Positions 48,990-56,632 of a stretch of DNA of 64,000 bases are shown piece by piece (the first letter of the stretch is position 1; every line of letters begins with the position of its first letter). The translations under genes and the position numbers were made by a program. The notes under the pieces are model-generated. The model worked only from the letters and a program-made list of their open reading frames with translations. It searched no databases and was not told the DNA's origin. The stretch is from Nonomuraea polychroma (GTDB lineage Bacteria > Actinomycetota > Actinomycetes > Streptosporangiales > Streptosporangiaceae), in contig NZ_SAUN01000001.1 of NCBI RefSeq assembly GCF_004011505.1, positions 11,373,501 through 11,437,500 on the forward strand. The letters are read 5' to 3'.

Positions 48990-50654
48990 GTGCAGAGGAA
49001 TCAGACGGTGCCCGCCTGGGCGGGCGCCTTGGCGGGATTGGTGTCCGGGGGCGTGGCCCTCGGGATCGCGCAGCTCGTGGCCGGGTTCGTCAGACCTGAG
49101 GCGTTTCCCGTCCTCGCCGTGGCCGACGCCACGGTCGATCTGTCGCCCGCCCCGGTCGTGGACTTCGCGAAAGAGACGTTCGGCTTCTACGACAAGCCGG
49201 TGCTCGTGGGTGGGGTGCTGGTGGTGCTCGCCCTGGTCGCCGCGGCCATCGGCGTGCTGTCCCTGCGGCGGCGGCTCGCCTACGGCCTCGCTGGACTGGG
49301 CGTGTTCGGAGTGGTCGGGGCGTTCGCGGTCGTGACCCGGCCGGACAGCGCGGGAGTCACGGACGTGCTGCCGACAGCAGCGGGGGTGGCGGCGGGCGCG
49401 TGGACGCTCTCGTGGCTGGTACGGCGGGCAGCAGGCGATCGCGCCCAGATGGTGGGCACCGCCGGTGGTGTCCAGACGACAGGCGCCGCCGGTCGTGGGG
49501 CCCCGGCGACCGGTGCCACCCATGCCACCGACCATGGGGTGCCGTCGGCTGGTGGGACGGTGTCGTCGGCGGGTGTGGTGCCGTCCGCGTTGGATCGGCG
49601 GCGGTTGTTGACCGGGGTCGCCGGTGGCGTGGTGGTCGCCGGTGCGTCGGCCGTGCTGGGGTGGCAGGTAGGCGAGCGGCGGACGGTGAGCGCCGCTCGG
49701 GTGGGCCTGGCGCTGCCCAAGCCCACGATCCCCGCCAGGCCCATCCCGGCAGGCGCAGACCTCCGCATCAGCGGTTTGTCCCCGTTCATCACGAAAAATC
49801 AGGACTTCTACAGGATCGACACCGCCCTGATCGTCCCTCAGGTCGACCCCAACAAGTGGAAGCTCCGCATCCACGGCATGGTCGACCGCCCCATCGAGAT
49901 CACCTACGCCGACCTGCTCAAGATGCCGCTCACCGAAGCCGACGTCACGCTCACCTGCGTCTCCAACGAGGTGGGCGGCGACCTGGTCGGCAACGCCCGC
50001 TGGCTCGGCGTCCGCATGGCCGAGGTGCTGCGCCGGTCGGGCCTCCAGGCGAACGCCGACATGCTGCTGTCCACCTCCGCCGACGGCTTCACCTGCGGCA
50101 CCCCGGTGGACGTGGTCATGGACGGCCGCGACGCGCTGTTCGCGGTGGCGATGAACGGCGAGGTCCTCCCCGTGGATCACGGTTTCCCGGTGCGGCAGGT
50201 GGTGCCCGGCTTGTACGGGTACGTGTCGGCCACCAAGTGGGTCGTGGACATCAAGGTGACCAGGTTCGACAGGGACCAGGCGTACTGGACGCCGCGCGGC
50301 TGGTCGGCCATGGGCCCTGTCAAGACCCAGTCGCGCATCGACCTGCCCAGGCAGGGGGACTCGCTGAAGGCGGGACGTACCACGATCGCGGGCGTGGCGT
50401 GGGCCCAGCACACGGGGATCGACGCCGTGGAGGTACGGGTGGATCGCGGCGACTGGCGCGAGGCGCGGCTGGCGCAGGTCCCCGGCCCCGACACGTGGCG
50501 GCAGTGGTCACTCGACTGGGACGCCACCCCCGGCCAGCACACGATCCAGGTGCGGGCCACCGACGCCTCCGGACACACCCAGACAGAGCAGCAGGCGCCA
50601 CCCGCCCCTGACGGCGCGACCGGGTGGCACACCATCTCCGTGCGGGTGGCTTAG
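48990..50654 (+). CDS. Membrane-bound molybdopterin-dependent oxidoreductase
   Basis: A 554-residue sulfite-oxidase-fold protein. About four N-terminal helices (residues 8-150) are followed by a disordered linker, a twin-arginine-like segment (DRRRLLTGVAGGVVVAGAS) and the catalytic domain. The Moco ligand is Cys323 in LTCVSNEVGGDL; FPVRQVVPGLYGYVSATKWV is conserved in the Moco domain and the C-terminal domain (AGVAWAQHTGIDAVEVRVD) is the Mo-co dimerisation fold. The electron donor is unknown; sulfite or sulfoxide chemistry outside the membrane is plausible. TACCGT lies exactly 6 nt before GTG 48990. Confidence 0.93.
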   Translation: MQRNQTVPAWAGALAGLVSGGVALGIAQLVAGFVRPEAFPVLAVADATVDLSPAPVVDFAKETFGFYDKPVLVGGVLVVLALVAAAIGVLSLRRRLAYGLAGLGVFGVVGAFAVVTRPDSAGVTDVLPTAAGVAAGAWTLSWLVRRAAGDRAQMVGTAGGVQTTGAAGRGAPATGATHATDHGVPSAGGTVSSAGVVPSALDRRRLLTGVAGGVVVAGASAVLGWQVGERRTVSAARVGLALPKPTIPARPIPAGADLRISGLSPFITKNQDFYRIDTALIVPQVDPNKWKLRIHGMVDRPIEITYADLLKMPLTEADVTLTCVSNEVGGDLVGNARWLGVRMAEVLRRSGLQANADMLLSTSADGFTCGTPVDVVMDGRDALFAVAMNGEVLPVDHGFPVRQVVPGLYGYVSATKWVVDIKVTRFDRDQAYWTPRGWSAMGPVKTQSRIDLPRQGDSLKAGRTTIAGVAWAQHTGIDAVEVRVDRGDWREARLAQVPGPDTWRQWSLDWDATPGQHTIQVRATDASGHTQTEQQAPPAPDGATGWHTISVRVA

Positions 50655-50681
50655 CCCGACGACAGGCCGACGCAGACAGAC

Positions 50682-51173
50682 CTACCGGCGCACGTGCAGC
50701 CGCACGAGTGTGGGGGCGTCGTCCTGGATCTCGCGGCGGATCTTCCCCACGATGTCGTGGTCCAGCTTGCTCACCACCGCCCCCACGTCGGCCGTCTCCG
50801 GACAGGACAGGGCGATGCGCACACCGTCCGGCCCGACCCGCACCCCCGCCCGGCCCAGCCCTTCCACGCCCTTGAGCCCGACGTGCAGCATGGCCGTGCC
50901 CGTGCCGTTGCGGGCGCCGCGGCGGCCCCAGCCCAGGCAGAGCAGCAGCCAGCGGAGGGCGCCCAGGGACAGCAGGAGCAGGGCCAGGGCAAGGGCCCAC
51001 AGCAGCCAGGGCTCGGCGGCCAGGGCTCGGGACGCCTGGGCGGGGAGGATCTTCGTGTTCGGCGGCAGGTCGAAGAGACGTCCCTGGCCGCGGAGCCAGG
51101 CGTACGCGCCCAGTCCCGCCAGCGTGCTGCCGACGATGGCCAGGCCGATGCGGTTGCCGGCGTATTGACGCAT
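50682..51173 (-). CDS. amaP: Alkaline shock response membrane anchor protein AmaP
   Basis: A 163-residue protein with two membrane helices (NRIGLAIVGSTLAGLGAYAWL and LLWALALALLLLSLGALRWLLL) and a C-terminal domain related to Asp23/Gls24: GARNGTGTAMLHVGLKGVEGLG and RIALSCPETADVGAVVSKLDHDIVGKI (conserved parts CPETADVGAVVSKL). In Staphylococcus AmaP anchors Asp23 at the membrane. Here no Asp23 gene is adjacent. ATG 51173 follows AAAGGGACC and overlaps the stop of the DUF6286 gene by one base. Confidence 0.85.
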   Translation of the reverse strand: MRQYAGNRIGLAIVGSTLAGLGAYAWLRGQGRLFDLPPNTKILPAQASRALAAEPWLLWALALALLLLSLGALRWLLLCLGWGRRGARNGTGTAMLHVGLKGVEGLGRAGVRVGPDGVRIALSCPETADVGAVVSKLDHDIVGKIRREIQDDAPTLVRLHVRR

Positions 51174-51775
51174 CACGGTCCCTTTCTGCGCAGGCGGACG
51201 ACGACCTCGCCGGTGCCGAGTGTGCCCACCCCGGCCAGCCGGTCGCCGACCGCGGTGCCGACCTGCCTGAGCATCGAACCCGAGCTCTCGGCCCCGGTCA
51301 TCACGGTGACCTCGATGGTGCGCCTGCGCAGCCGTACCCGGGCCTTGTCGACCCCGGCCACCTGCTGGGCGGCCGCCCGCAGGGTGCGGCGCAGGCCGGA
51401 GCGGGTGATGCCGATGACGATCAGCGGATCGGCGGTCTGCACCGGCACCAGCCGGCAGCGGCCGGGCACGATCGCGAGCAGCACCATCAGCGTGCCCGCG
51501 CCCGTCGTCACCAGGGCGGCCGTGGCCGCCTCCCGCCACGTCGTTTTACCGGCGACCTCGATGAGTTCGTTCACCGGGACCCAGCCGAGCGGGTGCCCGA
51601 GCAGCGCCGACACCACCTCTGCCGCGGTCGTCCCCAGCCCGGCCGCCAGCGCGAGCGAGACGACGGCTCCCGGCAGGGTGCGCGCCGGCCTGAGCGCTCT
51701 CCTCGCCGTACGCAGCGCGGTGTGTGGCGTGGTGGTGGCGGGGGCGCCGGGGCGTTGCTGCTGAAGCGTGGTCAT
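51173..51775 (-). CDS. DUF6286 domain-containing protein
   Basis: A 200-residue protein with an N-terminal Arg/Pro/Thr-rich segment, two membrane helices (LPGAVVSLALAAGLGTTAAEVVSALL and EAATAALVTTGAGTLMVLLAIV) and a DUF6286 domain that ends in VDKARVRLRRRTIEVTVMT and GEVVVRLRRKG. In streptomycetes such genes stand between Asp23/Gls24 and AmaP genes. It is translationally coupled to amaP. ATG 51775 is chosen from the N-terminus; the longer frame to 51844 has no support. Confidence 0.8.
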   Translation of the reverse strand: MTTLQQQRPGAPATTTPHTALRTARRALRPARTLPGAVVSLALAAGLGTTAAEVVSALLGHPLGWVPVNELIEVAGKTTWREAATAALVTTGAGTLMVLLAIVPGRCRLVPVQTADPLIVIGITRSGLRRTLRAAAQQVAGVDKARVRLRRRTIEVTVMTGAESSGSMLRQVGTAVGDRLAGVGTLGTGEVVVRLRRKGP

Positions 51776-51859
51776 CACAACGACAGACGTACATGGGGCA
51801 CGCACGACCTGAACCGCCCCCTCGCCGCCGATTTGCCCGAACATTACGGGGAGCCGGAC

Positions 51860-51882
51860 GAATATGAATTGCCCTCATATTC
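51860..51882. promoter_or_regulatory. Inverted repeat upstream of the PLP aldolase/deaminase
   Basis: GAATATGA (51860-51867) and TCATATTC (51875-51882) are perfect 8-bp arms around ATTGCCC. The site covers the -35 region of the leaderless promoter TACCCT (51902-51907) and lies in an AT-rich 138-bp divergent gap. A probable operator; the regulator is unknown. Confidence 0.5.
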
Positions 51883-51913
51883 ATTTGCCCCATAATGCCG
51901 TTACCCTGCTCGT

Positions 51914-53107
51914 ATGGACGACCGCCAGCGTTACGACCGCGCCACAGCGGCCCTGGAGCCGCCCTTCGCGATCATCGACCTGGCGGCCATGCGTGCCAAT
52001 GCGGCCGACCTCGTACGGCGGGCGGCCGGCAAGCCGATCCGGGTGGCCAGCAAGTCGGTACGCAGCCGCGCGGTGCTCGAACGTGTCCTGGCCATGGACG
52101 GCTTCCGCGGGATCATGGCCTTCACGCTGCCCGAGGCGCTGTGGCTGGCCGGCCATGGCTTCACCGACATCCTCGTGGCCTACCCGACGGCCGACCGGCA
52201 CGCTCTGGCGACGCTGGCCGGGGATCCACGGGTGGCCGGCCACGTCACGGTGACCATCGACTCCGCGGCTCACCTGGACTTCATCGAGGCGGCCGTGGCG
52301 GCGGCGCGGCCACGCGCTGAGATCCGGGTATGCATCGACCTCGATGCCGGATATACCGCCTTTGGCGGGAAATTTCGGGCGGGCGCTCTCCGGTCGCCCA
52401 TCCGCGACGCCGAGCAGGCCGCCGACCTGGCCGCCGCCGTCGCCAAACGACCGGGCTTCCGGCTGGCCGGCCTGCTGGCGTACGAGGCCCAGATCGCCGG
52501 CATCGGCGACGCCCCGCCGGGGAAGACTGTGTACGCCCGCGCCATCCGCCTCATGCAGGCGCAATCGGCCAGGGAGCTCATCATGAGGCGCGGCCGCATC
52601 GTGAACGCCGTCCGCCAGGTCGCCGACCTCGAGTTCGTCAACGCCGGCGGCACAGGGTCCATCGAGCGGACCGTACGTGAGAAGGCGATCACGGAGGTCG
52701 CCGCCGGCTCCGGCCTGTTCCATCCCCGGTTGTTCGACTTCTACCGCCGTTTCACCGGCCACCCTGCCGCCTTGTTCGCGCTGCCCGTGGTGCGCCGGCC
52801 GGGCCCGGACACGGTGACGGTGCTCGGCGGCGGCTACGTGGCCTCCGGGCAGGCGGGGCCGAGCCGGCTGCCGCAGCCGTACCTGCCCGCCGGCCTGCGG
52901 TACGCACCCGACGAAGGCGCGGGCGAGGTGCAGACGCCGCTGCTCGGCCAGGCGGCCCAGGATCTGCGGATCGGGGACAGGGTGTGGTTCAGGCACGCCA
53001 AGGCGGGCGAGCTGTGCGAGCGCTTCGACACCCTGCACCTCGTCGACGGTGACACGCTCGTGGAGGCGGTGCCCACGTACAGGGGCGAGGGCCAGACCTT
53101 CCTCTGA
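51914..53107 (+). CDS. PLP-dependent amino acid deaminase/aldolase
   Basis: A 397-residue fold-type III PLP protein (alanine racemase N-terminal domain, D-serine dehydratase-like C-terminal domain). The PLP Lys is in IRVASKSVRS near residue 47; YEAQIAGIGDA and FVNAGGTGSIE follow, and RIGDRVWFRHAKAGELCERFDTLHLVDG (core HAKAGELCERF) gives the metal-binding His/Cys pair of the D-threonine aldolase group. It should cleave or deaminate a D-hydroxy amino acid. TACCCT is exactly 6 nt before ATG 51914. Confidence 0.9.
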   Translation: MDDRQRYDRATAALEPPFAIIDLAAMRANAADLVRRAAGKPIRVASKSVRSRAVLERVLAMDGFRGIMAFTLPEALWLAGHGFTDILVAYPTADRHALATLAGDPRVAGHVTVTIDSAAHLDFIEAAVAAARPRAEIRVCIDLDAGYTAFGGKFRAGALRSPIRDAEQAADLAAAVAKRPGFRLAGLLAYEAQIAGIGDAPPGKTVYARAIRLMQAQSARELIMRRGRIVNAVRQVADLEFVNAGGTGSIERTVREKAITEVAAGSGLFHPRLFDFYRRFTGHPAALFALPVVRRPGPDTVTVLGGGYVASGQAGPSRLPQPYLPAGLRYAPDEGAGEVQTPLLGQAAQDLRIGDRVWFRHAKAGELCERFDTLHLVDGDTLVEAVPTYRGEGQTFL

Positions 53108-53142
53108 AGGCGAGGCCCTGCTCGCCAGGTCTTACGCAGACG

Positions 53143-53475
53143 TCAGATGCGGCGACGGCGACGCCGCCACAGCACGATGGCGGCCCCCACGGCCAGCGCC
53201 GCGCCCACCCCGATCAGCACCGGGGCCAGGTTGGGCCGCTCCTCTTCCCACACCCCTTCCGGGTGGTCGCCGAATTCGACCGGCTTCGGCGTCACTCCCA
53301 GGGCATCGCCCACGGAGGCCACGAAATGCCCGGCCCGGCTCTTGACGTCGGCCACCGTACGCTCGGCGACCCGCTTGGGGCTCACCCGGTCGGCAATGGC
53401 GTCGACCGTCTGCGCCAACTCCGCGCGTGTACGCGCGATCCGCCGCTCCAGCTCGTCGGGATCGGTGTCAGCCAT
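53143..53475 (-). CDS. DUF3618 domain-containing membrane protein
   Basis: A 110-residue protein. The N-terminal DUF3618 motif DPDELERRIARTRAELAQTVDAIADRVSPKRVA is in residues about 5-36 (core ELAQTVDAIADRVSPK); one membrane helix (LAPVLIGVGAALAVGAAIVLW) ends in RRRRRRI. Many actinomycete DUF3618 proteins sit with phage-shock or envelope genes; the role is unknown. ATG 53475 follows AAAGGAG. It is divergent from the bcp gene. Confidence 0.88.
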   Translation of the reverse strand: MADTDPDELERRIARTRAELAQTVDAIADRVSPKRVAERTVADVKSRAGHFVASVGDALGVTPKPVEFGDHPEGVWEEERPNLAPVLIGVGAALAVGAAIVLWRRRRRRI

Positions 53476-53635
53476 GGCTCTCCTTTCGACCGTATGCGGG
53501 GTAGCGCCCGCTCCGCGTGCCGTGCGAGCTCCGTCCGGTCTGGTCCTGATCAGTCTGTCAGGTCGCTCCACCGCACGGCACGGTGGCAGGGCCGGTAGCC
53601 GGTAGGTTTGCGGGGGAGAAACTCAGGAGGGCCCC

Positions 53636-54124
53636 GTGACAGATACCCAGCAGACCGAAACCAAGCTCGCACCCGGCGACGCCGCGCCCGGCTTCACGCT
53701 ACCCACCGCGGACGGCGGCACCGTCTCGCTCGATGCCTACCGCGGCAAGCGAGTGATCCTCTATTTCTACCCTGCCGCGATGACGCCCGGCTGCACCAAG
53801 CAGGCCTGTGATTTCCGCGACAACCTGGCCCAGTTGACGGATGAGGGTTTCGTGGTGCTCGGCGTGTCGAAGGACAAGCCGGCGAAACTCGCCAAGTTCG
53901 CCGAGCGCGACGCGCTGACCTTTCCCCTGCTGTCGGACCCCGAACTGGCCGTCCATCAGGCGTACGGGGCTTACGGCGCGAAGAAGTTGTACGGCAAGGA
54001 GGTAGTAGGCGTCATTCGCTCGACGTTCGTCATCGACGGCGAGGGGAAGATCGAGCAGGCCCTCTACAACGTGAAGGCCACCGGGCACGTGGCGTCGCTG
54101 AAGAAGAAGCTGGGCCTGGCCTGA
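53636..54124 (+). CDS. bcp: Thioredoxin-dependent peroxiredoxin, Bcp type
   Basis: A 162-residue peroxiredoxin that reduces hydroperoxides. PGCTKQACDFRD gives the peroxidatic Cys53 and resolving Cys58, the Bcp atypical two-Cys spacing; VILYFYPAAMTPGC and RSTFVIDGEGKIEQALYNVKATGHV are the flanking signatures. GTG at 53636 has AGGAGG upstream. It precedes the tRNA-Leu gene by 130 bp; a small CCCTC/GAGGG hairpin lies at 54142-54153. Confidence 0.95.
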   Translation: MTDTQQTETKLAPGDAAPGFTLPTADGGTVSLDAYRGKRVILYFYPAAMTPGCTKQACDFRDNLAQLTDEGFVVLGVSKDKPAKLAKFAERDALTFPLLSDPELAVHQAYGAYGAKKLYGKEVVGVIRSTFVIDGEGKIEQALYNVKATGHVASLKKKLGLA

Positions 54125-54254
54125 CCCGGCCGGGGGGCCTTCCCTCACGAGGGCCTCGCGCCGTCTTCATAAAGGAAACCGGGTCGTCATCACTGTGGCC
54201 CCTGTGCGCGCGGGGAGCGCTAAACTATGTGAGGCCTGCTTTGGGCGGGACGGC

Positions 54255-54337
54255 GCGGGCGTGGCGAAATGGCATACGCGGCAGGTTTAGGTCTTGTTGG
54301 TGGAGACACCGTGGGGGTTCGAGTCCCCCCGCCCGCA
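54255..54337 (+). tRNA. tRNA-Leu (anticodon UAG)
   Basis: The acceptor arms are GCGGGCG (54255-54261) and CGCCCGC (54330-54336), discriminator A at 54337. The anticodon loop TTTAGGT (54286-54292) reads TAG at 54288-54290. A long variable arm GGTG/CACC and a perfect T arm around GTTCGAGTC are typical of tRNA-Leu. CCA is not encoded. The tRNA reads CUA and probably other CUN codons. Confidence 0.95.
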
Positions 54338-54356
54338 CATCTGACTGTCGGATCGG

Positions 54357-54760
54357 CTCTGCTTTCTTCCAGCGAATGTGGCCGTTTGTGAGTGGCAGTT
54401 CGGGCACAGCAGACGCAGGTTATCCTCGCGGTTGTCCAGCGGGCCGCCGTTAGCGCACGTCGGAGGATGCGTCCTGGGGTGCGGCCTGTGCCAGGAGGCC
54501 CGTACCACCAGAGTGGCACGCGGATCCTTGCCGTGTGCGGTCGAAGCCGGACGTGTCGATGTCGTAGCGGGCGATGCGGCGCAGGACACGTCGCCGGTTC
54601 GTTTCGGTGACCGGCAGATTGAGAAGGCGCATCATCGACACGACCGAGCGTGACGCCTCGGCGGCCGATCTGACGTCCGCCTCGCTGAGCCGGATGGGCC
54701 GAAATCCGGCCGGTTCGGGCACGGCCGTACGCGTGAAGCTGACGGCGGATCTGCTACGCG
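54357..54760 (-). pseudogene. HNH endonuclease remnant, frameshifted
   Basis: One minus-strand frame encodes the helical N-terminal part (EASRSVVSMMRLLNLPVTETN, then RRIARYDIDTSGF) down to about base 54460, and a second frame continues with GGPLDNREDNLRLLCPNCHSQ and TFAGRK. Together they match the actinomycete/phage HNH family: helix-turn motif, DTSxF, CxxCGTG, DHxNG, DNRxENLRLLCPNCHSQT. A shift of +1 near 54455 breaks the frame at DHxNG, and the first CxxC is CHSG. The original stop is missing; the frame would run into the tRNA. The 5' limit is uncertain and the 54760-55010 region is low in coding signal. Confidence 0.65.
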
Positions 54761-55013
54761 GGATCCCCAGGTGGTTGAGCACTCCCTTGATGCCGGTTGA
54801 TGCGGCCACAGTTGTGTATTTACATGGGGATACGCGCGGAAAGTAGAGCTGTAGCGAAGGGCGCCGGCTCTTCTGGGGTGGGGTCGATGTCCGGCATGGA
54901 GAAAGCCTAGGCGTGCCGAATGACAAATTCCGAATGAAGCTGCTCATGACCGACTCGCTATTTCCCGAAATTGGCCATTTTTCCCGCATTTAGGTATTGG
55001 GCTTTGCGGGCTT

Positions 55014-55028
55014 CATCGGTCACTGATC
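55014..55028. promoter_or_regulatory. First copy of a 15-bp near-palindrome
   Basis: CATCGGT-C-ACTGATC, 13 of 15 bases identical to the perfect copy at 55079-55093 and 65 bp from it. It lies in the AT-richer region before the toxin gene. Confidence 0.5.
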
Positions 55029-55073
55029 TTGCGGCGAATCTTCCAGAGTGCACCTCCGAAGCGTGACAACGCC

Positions 55074-55093
55074 TATACCATCGGTCACCGATG
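55074..55093 (+). promoter_or_regulatory. Toxin promoter -10 and second palindrome
   Basis: TATACC (55074-55079) is a candidate -10 for the toxin gene. The 15-bp perfect palindrome CATCGGT-C-ACCGATG (55079-55093) begins at its last base and covers the expected start of transcription near 55086, 18 bp before GTG 55112. Confidence 0.5.
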
Positions 55094-55111
55094 AATGACA
55101 GGAGGCAGGCC

Positions 55112-56212
55112 GTGTTCCACGAGCGCAAGCCGAGTGTCCGGTGGGTTCTTCCCGAGGGGCAGTACAACCCCTTGGTCGGGGAGGGAATGCGGTGGCTCGA
55201 CTATGAGCGGGCCGCCGAGGTGGATGCCGCGCCCATGCCCGGTGACGGGGCTGCCGAGGGCACGACCACCTTAGAGCCTGTCGACGTGCCGGAGCCCGTG
55301 GACACGCCTGGCGCGGGTCGGCCTGGCGATGCGCCGCCGCCCTCTGCCGATTCCGGCCCGGCGTTTCTGGGCGAATGCCGTGCGGCGCCCGCCGCCGAAT
55401 CCGGCCTGGCACCCCTCAGCGGATACCGTGCGACGCCCGCTATCGAGTCCGGCGTGGCGCCTGCTCCCGACTCGCGCGCTGCGCCTGCGGTCGAGTCACG
55501 AACCGTGCCGCCGAGCAATGGCGAGGGTGCCACCGTGGTCTCTGATCTGCGGTTCGACCTTCTGGAGGTGCCTGCCGAGCGCACCACGGAGGGTGACTGG
55601 TTCGAGCGGCCGCACCGGCCGCCGAGGCTCGCCGACTGCCGCCCGTACGGCGTGCCGGGCGGGCTCGCGCAGCCCGACCCGCAGGTGGAGCGGGACCTGA
55701 TCGAGGCGTTGCCGCCGGGCACCCGCTTCCCCGACCCGCGCGGCACCTGGATACGACTCATCAACGGCGGCGGGCCCGCCGACGACCCGTTCCGGGCCTC
55801 CAACGCGGCCGACTGCGCGCTGGCCGTCATGTCCACCTGGCACGGTGAGCCTGCCACGGCCGCGCCCAGACTGCCCGAGTACGACCGGATCGGCCGCCCG
55901 CTGCTGACCGGCGAGCGCGACAGCCGGGCCAGGATCGAGCGGTGGGTGGGGCAGCGCCTGGAGTACGCCGGCCAGGGCCGGCACGCGTACCCGATGATCG
56001 CGCGGCGGCTGATCGAGGCCGCGCACGGGGCCTGCGCCGTCATCGTTGTGCGCTGGCCGGGAGGCGGCACCCACGCCTGGAACGCGGTCAATGCCGACGG
56101 TGAGGTGATCTGGATCGACGCGCAGCGGGGGCACATGTCCGTCGAGCCGCCGTACACGACGGTGACCGGGGTGTTCTGTGTGATCCTCGACCGGCAGGGG
56201 CAGCCGCGATGA
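55112..56212 (+). CDS. Toxin glutamine deamidase domain protein (papain-fold toxin)
   Basis: A 366-residue polymorphic toxin. The short N-terminus (KPSVRWVLPEGQYNPLVGEG) is followed by an Ala/Pro linker (about 40-140) with degenerate repeats like AAESGLAP, and by a C-terminal papain-like Tox-PL domain. Its triad is Cys235 (NAADCALAVMSTW), His321 (GGTHAWNAVN) and Asp336 (VIWIDAQRG). Tox-PL domains deamidate Gln in target proteins. No signal peptide is seen, so delivery, if any, is by another route. GTG 55112 has AGGAGG 6 nt upstream; ATG 55091 lies in the palindrome. The gene overlaps its immunity partner by 4 bp. Confidence 0.88.
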   Translation: MFHERKPSVRWVLPEGQYNPLVGEGMRWLDYERAAEVDAAPMPGDGAAEGTTTLEPVDVPEPVDTPGAGRPGDAPPPSADSGPAFLGECRAAPAAESGLAPLSGYRATPAIESGVAPAPDSRAAPAVESRTVPPSNGEGATVVSDLRFDLLEVPAERTTEGDWFERPHRPPRLADCRPYGVPGGLAQPDPQVERDLIEALPPGTRFPDPRGTWIRLINGGGPADDPFRASNAADCALAVMSTWHGEPATAAPRLPEYDRIGRPLLTGERDSRARIERWVGQRLEYAGQGRHAYPMIARRLIEAAHGACAVIVVRWPGGGTHAWNAVNADGEVIWIDAQRGHMSVEPPYTTVTGVFCVILDRQGQPR

Positions 56213-56478
56213 ATCTGGATCAGGCTCGGGCCCTGGCCGAGGAGTACTTCAACGGGGTACGGCCGCTCGACGAGGCGCTGCCTGTGGGGATTTTCGGGTT
56301 CCACGACGGATATGTCGCCTGGGTGCGGGAGCTCGATCCCGACGATCCCGGCACGTTGCCGGAGACGGTCGGCGGCGGGTGCATCGTGATCGACCGGGCC
56401 ACGGGTGAGGTGGTGGCCCGTCCGCTGCTCGACCCGGAGACGGTCGCCGAGTTGTGGCCGGGTCCCGTCCCCCGATGA
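56209..56478 (+). CDS. Imm35/YrhB family immunity protein
   Basis: An 89-residue acidic protein with the YrhB/Imm35 fold: MNLDQARALAEEYFNG, then VGIFGFHDGYVAWVRELD, then GGGCIVIDRATGEVVARPLLDPETVAELW (core CIVIDRATGEVV). Imm35 proteins protect cells against papain-fold deamidase or peptidase toxins. The ATGA overlap with the toxin stop couples their translation, so toxin is never made without immunity. It should act in the cytosol by binding the catalytic domain. Confidence 0.88.
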   Translation: MNLDQARALAEEYFNGVRPLDEALPVGIFGFHDGYVAWVRELDPDDPGTLPETVGGGCIVIDRATGEVVARPLLDPETVAELWPGPVPR

Positions 56479-56493
56479 CGGGTGGAGTGCGGA

Positions 56494-56531
56494 AAGGGCC
56501 GGGCGCCGCCCCCATGAGACGCCCGACCCTT
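56494..56531 (+). terminator. Terminator after the toxin-immunity pair
   Basis: AAGGGCCGGGCG (about 56494-56505) pairs with CGCCCGACCCTT (56520-56531), one mismatch, with a 14-nt loop. It closes the two-gene unit 16 bp after its stop. Confidence 0.65.
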
Positions 56532-56632
56532 GGCGTGCGGGCTGCTGGGGACGAGATACCGGAGCAGCCCGCGCGCGTGTTCCCTCTATCCGTGTTCTCC
56601 GGATTTATTCGCCTTAAGGCCTGTTCGTCCGG

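Noticed and set aside
54225..54407. A short minus-strand frame through the tRNA with SNPHG-like translation
   Set aside because: It is the usual false protein from the antisense strand of a tRNA-Leu gene.
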